Below, in pieces: positions 15,820 through 22,136 of a DNA stretch of 40,393 nt (positions within the stretch are counted from its first letter, which is position 1; the number at the start of each line of letters is the position of its first letter). Location of the stretch: assembly GCA_965662725.1 (NCBI GenBank), contig CBFIIT010000009.1, positions 1 through 40,393 of the forward strand, given 5' to 3'. Source of the DNA: UBA8337 sp965662725 (lineage in GTDB: Bacteria; Pseudomonadota; Alphaproteobacteria; RS24). The notes beneath the pieces were generated by a model. It was not told where the DNA came from. It saw nothing but the letters and a program-made list of their open reading frames with translations, and ran no database searches. The translations under genes were made by a program, and so were the position numbers.

Positions 15820-15907
15820 ACAGCCTCCCCGAATTGAACGGGGGACCTCTAGATCCACAATCTAGCGCTCTAACCGACTGAGCTAAGGCTGCACACATCC
15901 CGAGGGA
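15807..15907 (-). other. Complementary tRNA-His leader and trailer
   Basis: The leader TCCCTCGGGATG (15907-15896) can pair with the trailer CATCCGAGGGA (15817-15807) with one bulged base, extending the acceptor stem of the precursor by about 11 bp. The trailer can instead pair with its own downstream copy (15797-15789), so two precursor folds compete. Confidence 0.5.
15816..15892 (-). tRNA. tRNA-His (anticodon GTG)
   Basis: A full cloverleaf on the minus strand. The acceptor is GCAGCCT / AGGCTGT, the D arm GCTC...GAGC, the anticodon stem CTAGA/TCTAG with loop TTGTGGA (anticodon GTG), and the T arm CCCCG/CGGGG with loop TTCAATT. CCA is encoded. Position 1 is G opposite U72, the discriminator is A73, and the preceding base is T, so no G-1 is templated opposite C73. 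Most Alphaproteobacteria share this departure from the canonical G-1:C73 identity element, together with an altered HisRS. The mature RNA is 74 nt plus CCA. Confidence 0.97.
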
Positions 15908-15914
15908 CGGGGGG

Positions 15915-15943
15915 AAAATAGTCGCCTTTCGTGAAAAGTGCAA
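15915..15943 (-). promoter_or_regulatory. Promoter of tRNA-His
   Basis: On the minus strand TTGCAC (15943-15938), a 17-base spacer and TATTTT (15920-15915) predict a start near 15908, giving a leader of about 16 bases before the tRNA. A perfect palindrome overlaps the -35 box. Confidence 0.6.
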
Positions 15944-15959
15944 GCACCATGGTGCTTGC
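15940..15959. repeat. Perfect 20-bp palindrome over the tRNA-His -35 box
   Basis: GCAAGCACCA joined directly to TGGTGCTTGC is a perfect two-fold symmetric 20-mer. It overlaps the tRNA-His -35 hexamer and lies 58 bases before the divergent DUF6324-like gene. The size and symmetry resemble operators bound by dimeric regulators. No regulator can be named. Confidence 0.6.
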
Positions 15960-16017
15960 GAGCGCGCTTTTCCTCGCGTAAATCAAGGACAGAGATTTTA
16001 CCCGAGAGGAACCGAGC

Positions 16018-16200
16018 ATGGGCATCAACACACCGTCAGATATTACCGCCGAATTATCTATCGGCGCGACCGATGAAAAAATGGTGCGGATTTTTATTGC
16101 TTCCGAACAAATCGAAATTCCGATGGATTTTCTACCCGAAGAGGCCGAAGAAATTGCCCGCGAACTGATGGCCGCCGCCGCCGCTTGCAACCAGCAATAG
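16018..16200 (+). CDS. Small conserved alphaproteobacterial protein, DUF6324-like
   Basis: A 60-residue acidic cytoplasmic protein with no signal or membrane segment. The pattern GINTPSDITAELSIGATD, then MVRIFIASEQIEIPMDF and EEAEEIARELMAAA, fits my recollection of the DUF6324 family, which is common in Alphaproteobacteria and has no known function. The family name is from memory and should be confirmed. GAGAGGA precedes the ATG at suitable distance. It is followed 42 bases later by a Fur-type box and the FbpB-like gene, and is divergent from tRNA-His. Confidence 0.75.
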   Translation: MGINTPSDITAELSIGATDEKMVRIFIASEQIEIPMDFLPEEAEEIARELMAAAAACNQQ

Positions 16201-16212
16201 CGCAGTTTTGCA

Positions 16213-16240
16213 TTGCATTTACCCACTGAGCGCGTATGTT
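16213..16240 (+). promoter_or_regulatory. Probable promoter of the iron permease gene
   Basis: TTGCAT (16213-16218), a 16-base spacer and TATGTT (16235-16240) lie just before the Fur-type box. The -35 is reasonable and the -10 moderate. Confidence 0.4.
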
Positions 16241-16242
16241 TC

Positions 16243-16261
16243 GCAAATGAGAATGATTTGC
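16243..16261 (+). promoter_or_regulatory. Fur-type iron box
   Basis: GCAAATGAGAATGATTTGC is a 19-bp imperfect palindrome with GCAAAT and ATTTGC ends and a GAGAAT/ATGAT centre, matching Fur-family boxes. It follows directly after the likely -10 and ends 20 bases before the start codon of the ferric-iron permease, so repression in iron-replete cells is expected. Confidence 0.8.
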
Positions 16262-16281
16262 AATAACAATTAGGCCGGTTA

Positions 16282-17868
16282 ATGCGTACTGCCTTTCCAT
16301 CATTTAATGGCTGGGGCCTGACAACCGGCCTCGCCGCCGCCATGCCGCTTTCGGCCTTGGCCGGGCTGGTATGGCTGGCCGTGCAACCCGATGCGCCTGT
16401 ATGGGCGCATTTATGGGCCAATGTGCTGCCCGTGCAAGCCGCGACCACGCTGAAGCTGATGCTGGGCGTCGGCATAAGCTGCGCCCTATTGGGCACGCTC
16501 AGCGCATGGTTCGTCACCTTTTATCAAATGCCGCTGCGCCGCTTTATCGGTTGGGCAATGTTGCTGCCACTGGCCATGCCGACTTATTTAATGGCCTATA
16601 GCTATGGCGATTTTCTCGATCAGGCAGGGCCGCTCTATGAATTATGGAGCGCCGTTTTTGCCCCCGCCAGCTTTCCCGATTTTCGTTCGCTTGGCGGAGC
16701 CATCGCGCTCATGTCGCTGGTGCTTTATCCTTATGTCTATTTATCGGCGCGCACGGCCTTTGTGCAGCAATCGGCAGTATTGATTGAAGCAGGCCGCACT
16801 TTGGGACAATCGCAATGGCGGTGCTTCACCGCTATTGGCCTGCCGATGGCGCGACCGGCGATTATTGTCGGCGTCGCTTTAGCGTTAATGGAATGTTTGA
16901 ACGATATTGGCGCGGTCGAGTTTCTTGGCGTCAATACGCTGACCTTAGGGGTTTATGACACTTGGCTGGTGCGCGGCAATCTGGCCGGCGCTGCACAATT
17001 GGCTTTAACGCTATTGGGCTTTATGGGCCTATTGCTGTTTCTCGAGCGCAGCCAGCGCAGTAAGGGCGCCCATTACCACCGCCATGGCCGCCGCCGCAGC
17101 CTGCCCGATTTTAACGCCAAGCCGCTGGCACTTTATTTGATGAGCGGCTTTTGCCTGCTGCCGGTGACGCTGGGTTTTATCGTGCCGGTCGGCTTATTAC
17201 TTGCGCAAGCTGACAGCGCAGCATGGTCGGCAGAGCTGGGCTATGCCACGTTGAACTCGCTTGTCTTGGCACTGTTAGCCGCGCTTTTGGTCGCCGGTTT
17301 GGGGTTGGTCTTGGCCTTTGCCGTGCGGCAAGGCGGTCGCGTCAAACAGGTTTTGAGCGAAATAGCCGCTTTGGGTTACGCCGTGCCGGGCACGATTTTG
17401 GCGCTTGGCGTGATGACGATGCTGGCCGCTTTGGCCGAAGCCAGCTTCGGTATGATTGTCCTTGGTGGCTCGGCAGGCGGCTTGCTCATCGCCTATATGG
17501 TGCGCTTTTTATCTCTATCCTTCGGCACAATCGAAGCCGGTTACGGGCGCATTTCACCGGGCCTCGATATGGCCGCACGCAGCCTCGGCAGCGGCATGAA
17601 CGGCTTGCTTATCTCGCTGCATTTGCCGCTTTTGCGCGGGCCGCTTTTAACCGCCATGATTTTGGTATTTGTTGACGTGATGAAGGAATTGCCGGTGACG
17701 CTTTTGCTGCGTCCGTTTGACTTCGAAACCTTGGCGACCAGCGTTTACACCTATGCCTCATTGGGGCAAATGGATGATGCGGCATTGCCCGCTTTAATGA
17801 TCTTAACCGTCGGTCTGGTGCCGGTGGTGTTGAGCCTTGGCTTGATTGAACGCTTGCGCCGCCGTTAA
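16282..17868 (+). CDS. fbpB: Ferric-iron ABC transporter permease (FbpB/SfuB type)
   Basis: A 528-residue inner-membrane permease made of two fused permease halves, the usual FbpB organisation with about twelve helices. Each half has the coupling loop: EAGRTLGQSQWRCFTAIGLPMARPAI (in part) and DMAARSLGSGMNGLLISLHLPLLRGPL (in part). ECLNDIGAVEFLGVNT and DVMKELPVTLLLRPFDFETLAT are strong FbpB signatures. It would move Fe(III), released from a periplasmic FbpA protein, into the cytoplasm using an FbpC ATPase. Neither partner gene is adjacent, so they must be elsewhere. The Fur-type box upstream supports iron control. A short histidine/arginine-rich linker (HYHRHGRRR) joins the halves. Confidence 0.9.
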   Translation: MRTAFPSFNGWGLTTGLAAAMPLSALAGLVWLAVQPDAPVWAHLWANVLPVQAATTLKLMLGVGISCALLGTLSAWFVTFYQMPLRRFIGWAMLLPLAMPTYLMAYSYGDFLDQAGPLYELWSAVFAPASFPDFRSLGGAIALMSLVLYPYVYLSARTAFVQQSAVLIEAGRTLGQSQWRCFTAIGLPMARPAIIVGVALALMECLNDIGAVEFLGVNTLTLGVYDTWLVRGNLAGAAQLALTLLGFMGLLLFLERSQRSKGAHYHRHGRRRSLPDFNAKPLALYLMSGFCLLPVTLGFIVPVGLLLAQADSAAWSAELGYATLNSLVLALLAALLVAGLGLVLAFAVRQGGRVKQVLSEIAALGYAVPGTILALGVMTMLAALAEASFGMIVLGGSAGGLLIAYMVRFLSLSFGTIEAGYGRISPGLDMAARSLGSGMNGLLISLHLPLLRGPLLTAMILVFVDVMKELPVTLLLRPFDFETLATSVYTYASLGQMDDAALPALMILTVGLVPVVLSLGLIERLRRR

Positions 17869-17890
17869 AATCTTTCTTTATCCCATAAAA

Positions 17891-17921
17891 TAAAAAAGGC
17901 CGGCAGGTTGCCCCGCCGGCC
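17891..17921 (-). terminator. Intrinsic terminator of the aldehyde dehydrogenase gene
   Basis: On the minus strand GGCCGGC pairs with GCCGGCC around a ten-base loop that can extend the stem, followed by TTTTTTATTTTATG. It also stands at the end of the convergent fbpB gene. Confidence 0.8.
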
Positions 17922-17941
17922 TGAATTTGAAATTATTTGCC

Positions 17942-19372
17942 TTACTCGGCAGCGGCGCCGATAACCGCTTTAATCTCGAGGAAATCTTCCATACCGAAGT
18001 CACCCCATTCGCGGCCATTGCCTGACTGCTTATAGCCGCCAAACGGTGCGGTCATATCCAGCGCGGCACTGTTAATATTGATTTGTCCGGCGCGGATTTG
18101 GCTGGCGACTTTTTCCGCCCGTGCCTGATCGCCACCTTGCACATAACCGGCAAGGCCATAAACCGTATCATTGGCAATCTCAATCGCCTCTTCCTCGGTT
18201 TCATATTTCAAAATCGACAAGACCGGACCGAACACTTCTTCGCGTGCAATGGTCATATCATTGGTCACATTGGCGAAAATTGTCGGCTTCACATAATAAC
18301 CGGCATTCAAACCATCCGGCTTGCCTGTGCCGCCGGTTACCAATTCCGTGCCCTCATCAATGGCTTTTTCAATCAGCCCTTGAATTTTGTCATATTGCAT
18401 TTCGCTGACCACCGGACCGATGGTTGTGTCTTCGGCTTGCGGGTCGCCGACTTTGACCTGTTCCGCCGTAGCTTTGGCGATTTGCACCACTTCATCATGG
18501 CGGTCGGCAGGCACCAACATACGTGTCGGGGCGTTGCAAGACTGGCCTGAATTATTGAAGCAATGCATCACGCCACCGGCGACAGCTTTTTCAAAATCAG
18601 CATCGTCTAAAATAATATTGGCTGATTTGCCGCCCAGTTCTTGCGCCACGCGCTTCACCGTATCGGCGGCGCTTTTGGCAACAGCAATACCGGCGCGGGT
18701 TGAGCCGGTAAATGACATCATATCAATATCAGCATGCTGTGACATTGCTTCGCCAACATTCGGGCCGTCCCCATTAACCAAATTAAAGACACCGGCCGGG
18801 ACACCGGCTTCATCAAGAATTTCAGCAAATAAAGCAGCATTGAGCGGCGCAATTTCAGACGGCTTCAGCACCATGGTGCAACCGGCAGCAATGGCCGGCG
18901 CCACTTTACAAGCAATCTGATTGATCGGCCAATTCCATGGCGTAATCAAACCGCACACACCGACCGGTTCTTTACGAATTTTGGTCTTGCCGCGCATTTC
19001 TTCAAATTTATACTCGGCCAATAAACCGCGGACAGTCGACAAATGACCGATGCCGGTTGCCGCTTGCGCATTGGTGGCAAGCCCCATGGGCGCGCCCATT
19101 TCGGCAGAAATCGTTTCGGCAATCTCCGCATAGCGGTTTTGATAGACAGCAATAATAGCGTCCATTAATTCAAGGCGCTCTTCTACGCTGGTTTGCGAAA
19201 AGCTCGGAAAAGCCTTTTTCGCAGCCGCAACAGCCTTGTTCAAATCTTCTTCATTGCCCATCATAATCTGACCGATAACTTGCTCATTGGCCGGATTGAT
19301 AACGTCAAACGGTTTCGGGTCGACCGGATCTACCCATGCACCATCAATATAAAACTTCAGACAATTTTCCAT
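17942..19372 (-). CDS. NAD(P)-dependent aldehyde dehydrogenase
   Basis: A 476-residue aldehyde dehydrogenase of normal length that oxidises an aldehyde to the acid in the cytoplasm. Visible residues: PWNWP with Asn147, KPSE with Lys170, FTGST near 221, ELGGKS with catalytic Glu245, and NSGQSC with catalytic Cys279. The start is the ATG with AAGGAGGATAGG immediately upstream; an in-frame TTG 51 bases further up has no such site. The acyltransferase gene lies 69 bases upstream in the same direction. The subfamily is not resolved; broad-specificity, betaine-aldehyde-like and aromatic-aldehyde enzymes look similar here. Confidence 0.9.
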   Translation of the reverse strand: MENCLKFYIDGAWVDPVDPKPFDVINPANEQVIGQIMMGNEEDLNKAVAAAKKAFPSFSQTSVEERLELMDAIIAVYQNRYAEIAETISAEMGAPMGLATNAQAATGIGHLSTVRGLLAEYKFEEMRGKTKIRKEPVGVCGLITPWNWPINQIACKVAPAIAAGCTMVLKPSEIAPLNAALFAEILDEAGVPAGVFNLVNGDGPNVGEAMSQHADIDMMSFTGSTRAGIAVAKSAADTVKRVAQELGGKSANIILDDADFEKAVAGGVMHCFNNSGQSCNAPTRMLVPADRHDEVVQIAKATAEQVKVGDPQAEDTTIGPVVSEMQYDKIQGLIEKAIDEGTELVTGGTGKPDGLNAGYYVKPTIFANVTNDMTIAREEVFGPVLSILKYETEEEAIEIANDTVYGLAGYVQGGDQARAEKVASQIRAGQININSAALDMTAPFGGYKQSGNGREWGDFGMEDFLEIKAVIGAAAE

Positions 19373-19441
19373 CCTATCCTCCTTGGATTGCGTGGCTGTA
19401 TGAAAGCAGATTTTTTTCGCCAATCAAACCGGAAAAGGCAA

Positions 19442-20284
19442 TTAGCGGTTCTTTTCTTGCGGCAAAAGCGCAGCCATATCGGCGACATGCTCTTGCAAAT
19501 AAGCGGCTAATTTTTTTGGTGGTAAATGCGGTTGCAAGTCCTCAAACGTCATCAACTCACCGATTGCCATATCAAACGGCGTGCCGATACGGCGGCGCAC
19601 TTCGCGGAAAATCAACGCAGCGCGCATGCTGGCGCTGAAATGGCTGGCGATTTGAAACAATTTCGAGTTTTGACCGCCAAAATGTATCGGCAAAACCGGC
19701 GATTGAGTGCGCCTTACCAACTGACCGACCAAGGGCGCCCATGGCTCTTCAATGGCGGTTTTGGCAAATGGCTTTGGCGTGGTGGAAATCGCACCGGCCG
19801 GAAAAATAATCACCACACCACCATCTTCCAATAATTTGCGCGCTTGTTTGCGCGATTTTAAATTGGTTTCCAAAGCTTGCGGCGTCGGGTCGAAATCCAC
19901 CGGCAAAACATGATCGGTCATTTCACGGGCGCGGCACAAAACACTATTAATGAGAATTTTGAAATCCTTGCGCTTTTGCGCCACCAGCCAACAAATTACA
20001 ATGCCGTCCAGCACCCCATAAGGATGATTGGCAACCACCACAAGCGGGCCGGTTTCAGGCACATTATCCAGCGCACCGGCATGAATGCGCAGGTCTAAAT
20101 TAAGCCGCTTAATGACCTCCCCCCAGAAATCTTCCAATGGGAGGTTTTCACTTTGATAATCCAGATAAAGCTTTTTCAAATAGGGCTGGCCGGTCAAACG
20201 CTCAACTGTCCGGATGGCCAAAATGCGACCCAGCGAATGCGCTTCAGACGCATAAGAAAACTCATCAATTAGAGCGTGACGCAC
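19442..20284 (-). CDS. Lysophospholipid / ornithine-lipid type acyltransferase (PlsC family)
   Basis: A 280-residue acyltransferase. The block NHPYGVLDG is the family's H-x4-D motif (His and Asp catalytic), and VVIIFPAGAIST is the third block that binds the phosphate or acceptor. PLGQLVRR-like and PVLPIHFGG segments fit the OlsA / hemolysin-associated branch. GTG is chosen as start because AGGAG lies six bases upstream; a TTG directly abutting AGGAG is less suitable. It would acylate a lyso-lipid at the inner membrane. No OlsB gene is adjacent, so ornithine-lipid synthesis is only one possibility. Confidence 0.8.
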   Translation of the reverse strand: MRHALIDEFSYASEAHSLGRILAIRTVERLTGQPYLKKLYLDYQSENLPLEDFWGEVIKRLNLDLRIHAGALDNVPETGPLVVVANHPYGVLDGIVICWLVAQKRKDFKILINSVLCRAREMTDHVLPVDFDPTPQALETNLKSRKQARKLLEDGGVVIIFPAGAISTTPKPFAKTAIEEPWAPLVGQLVRRTQSPVLPIHFGGQNSKLFQIASHFSASMRAALIFREVRRRIGTPFDMAIGELMTFEDLQPHLPPKKLAAYLQEHVADMAALLPQEKNR

Positions 20285-20299
20285 AACCAACTCCTATGG

Positions 20300-20557
20300 T
20301 CAATCCGTTGCTAAAATAAAACATTGTGCCGCGCAATGACAATATCAAGCGCAAATTAATTGTTCTGTGGATGCGCAGTTTTCTAGTTTGAAGATGGCAT
20401 TGCTCGGTAGTGGCACGGATAGGCTCTTAATGAGTTGGGTGATGTCACTGCGTAAATCCGTGTCGAGGTCAGGAGGAACTCCCTGTCATGGTCCCTCGCT
20501 TTCCACCTGATTTGTGCAAGGTTCGGCGCTGCCGAACTTTGCACCTGCCGCAGGCAA
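20300..20557. other. Gene-free stretch with dense nested stem-loops (candidate structured RNA)
   Basis: Several strong pairings fall within about 145 bases: GGCACGGAT / ATCCGTGTC (20412-20420 with 20456-20464), CGAGG / CCTCG (20464-20468 with 20494-20498) enclosing CAGGAG / CTCCCTG, and a 14-bp stem GTGCAAGGTTCGGC / GCCGAACTTTGCAC (20514-20544) with one G-U pair and a three-base loop. A small TGCC / GGCA hairpin follows (20546-20556). The minus strand would place these in the 3' untranslated region of the DsbA-like gene. A 47-codon open frame without a start codon also runs on the minus strand. It matches no RNA family that I can name: I checked 6S, SRP, tmRNA and RNase P motifs by eye. Confidence 0.45.
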
Positions 20558-21856
20558 TCAGCCTTCCAACGCTTTTTGAATCTCATGCGCCAGCAACCAA
20601 ATCCGGTCGCGACCCCAGCACCCATATAATTCACCACCGCTCTCATCAAGCAGGCGGAAACTCGGCACACCCCATAAATCCGACTTCATCATTTGCAGGC
20701 GATTTTCTTCCGCCCACACTTCCCAGTCTGAATTATCAACAATCTCAGCTGCCTTATCCCAATCAAGACCGGCCCGTTGGCAAGCGGTTTTCAGCCCGGC
20801 ATCGCTACCCGCATCAACCCCTTCGCTCCAAGCCAAATCGGTAAAGGCATTGAGCAATTGACCGCCCTTGCCTTGTTCCTCAGCCCAACTGAACAAAGAA
20901 TAGACGCGCCGCACCGGTTCGCCGACCGGATCGGAAATTTTCCCGAACGGGACACCGATGCGGTCGGCTTCGCGTTTTGTATCGGGCAAAATATACAAAC
21001 CCTTTTTCGTCGGCACTGGCAGGTTGCGCATCACCATGGGCAAGACCGGCCGCACTTTAATATCCACCGGATAATGATTGGGCAGGTCCAAAACTTCCGC
21101 CATCGCAATCGCCGTATAGGGGCTGCGCGCAGACGGGAAAAACTCGACTGTCAATCTTTTGCCATTGCTCGGGCGTCCCATAAAATCAGGCCGCTCTTGG
21201 AAATGGGTGATTTGACGACACCCGCTCAGGCGCAAACCGTTCTCGGCCAGACGCTCTTCGAGATAAGGCAATCGGTCAACACCCCAATACCACTCGCCTT
21301 CAAAATAAAACGTCGCGCCGAGATAATGGCCGAGTTGGGCGCGAAGTTTTGTGCCTTCGCGAAATATTCGGTCGGTCTGGTCTTCAGAAACCATCGCGAT
21401 ACGGTCAAGTCGGTCCGTATCATCGTTCCAATAAGCATCGCCGATTTCAGCTGCCACTTTTGTTAAATTGCTGGATGCGGCCAAAGTACGCCGCGCCAAT
21501 TTCAAACTGGCGTCAGACGGTTGCTGCGCACTTTCGGTAAATTTCAGCCCGTGATAGGGGGCAATTTTGGCTGCATCACGACGGCTATAAGCCTGCAAGG
21601 CCAAACGCTCCGGAGCCATTTCATCTTCCGGCTCATTGACCAAATTTATTTTCAAATCAATGTCATAACGAGCCTGTAATTCGGACAAAACTTGCGCCGT
21701 CAATTGGCTGTAAGGATCGTCCGGCTGGTGAAAATAATAGACCTCTGCCCGACTGCCACCGAGTTTCCGGCCCAAAGACCGGACAACGCGACGAACGCCA
21801 CGCAAACTTTTTGACAATACAACTGTAGACAGAACTTTGCCGATACGTCGAGCCAT
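20558..21856 (-). CDS. Protein with two tandem DsbA-like / HCCA-isomerase domains
   Basis: A 432-residue protein. After a basic N-terminal segment (residues 1-37), a first thioredoxin-like domain begins VYYFHQPDDPYSQLTAQVL and ends near 205 (GATFYFEGEWYWGVDRL). A second begins VEFFPSARSPYTAIAM near 237 and ends WGVPSFRLLDE with the cis-Pro loop. Neither has a CxxC, so redox activity of the DsbA kind is unlikely. The SPY motif and fold resemble 2-hydroxychromene-2-carboxylate isomerase and kappa-class glutathione transferases. ATG at 21856 is preferred, with AAAGGGGAA upstream; an in-frame TTG further up is weaker. The function is uncertain; a glutathione-dependent isomerase or conjugating enzyme is plausible. 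Confidence 0.7.
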   Translation of the reverse strand: MARRIGKVLSTVVLSKSLRGVRRVVRSLGRKLGGSRAEVYYFHQPDDPYSQLTAQVLSELQARYDIDLKINLVNEPEDEMAPERLALQAYSRRDAAKIAPYHGLKFTESAQQPSDASLKLARRTLAASSNLTKVAAEIGDAYWNDDTDRLDRIAMVSEDQTDRIFREGTKLRAQLGHYLGATFYFEGEWYWGVDRLPYLEERLAENGLRLSGCRQITHFQERPDFMGRPSNGKRLTVEFFPSARSPYTAIAMAEVLDLPNHYPVDIKVRPVLPMVMRNLPVPTKKGLYILPDTKREADRIGVPFGKISDPVGEPVRRVYSLFSWAEEQGKGGQLLNAFTDLAWSEGVDAGSDAGLKTACQRAGLDWDKAAEIVDNSDWEVWAEENRLQMMKSDLWGVPSFRLLDESGGELYGCWGRDRIWLLAHEIQKALEG

Positions 21857-21962
21857 AATGATTCCCCTTTGTGGCAAAATTGGCGAGACAATCGGATTTT
21901 GTCAATCATTTGAATCACTCCCATCACTTGACCTTTGTCCGCTTCACGCCAGTTTCCACGAC

Positions 21963-22136
21963 ATGGGAATGCGTAAAAAATCCGAGCTGCCGCAAAAAGA
22001 CTGCCTGGCATGCGGGCGGCCATTTAGCTGGCGAAAAAAATGGGCCCGAGATTGGGATAATGTTCGCTATTGCTCGGAACGCTGCCGCCGCCAAAAGGAT
22101 GCAAGCCCCAAAAGGATACAAGCGAATGATAGATAA
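21963..22136 (+). CDS. DUF2256 zinc-finger-like small protein
   Basis: A 57-residue basic protein with four cysteines (14, 17, 37, 41) in a C-x2-C ... C-x3-C pattern within CLACGRPFSWRKKWARDW and VRYCSERCRR, the signature of DUF2256. It likely binds zinc. DUF2256 genes are often found beside PhrB-type photolyases, as here, where its last 11 bases overlap the photolyase start. A second ATG six bases downstream is an equally possible start. The function is unknown, perhaps linked to DNA repair or photolyase maturation. Confidence 0.85.
   Translation: MGMRKKSELPQKDCLACGRPFSWRKKWARDWDNVRYCSERCRRQKDASPKRIQANDR

Noticed and set aside
15890..15960. Attachment site of an integrated element at tRNA-His
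   Set aside because: The repeated segments around the tRNA are inverted, not direct, and no integrase or phage-like gene is nearby.
20488..20844. Plus-strand ORF of 118 codons with AGGAGG upstream
   Set aside because: It runs antisense to the DsbA-like gene, is proline- and serine-rich without pattern, and its ribosome site belongs to the stem-loop region.
20777..21466. 229-codon plus-strand frame opposite the DsbA-like gene
   Set aside because: It is an antisense shadow. The minus-strand frame has recognisable domains and a ribosome-binding site; this one has neither.
21871..22125. N-terminal extension of the photolyase frame up to 21871
   Set aside because: The extension covers the DUF2256 gene in another frame and has no PhrB-like sequence. 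Starting at 22126 gives exactly 507 residues with cluster cysteines at the known PhrB numbers.
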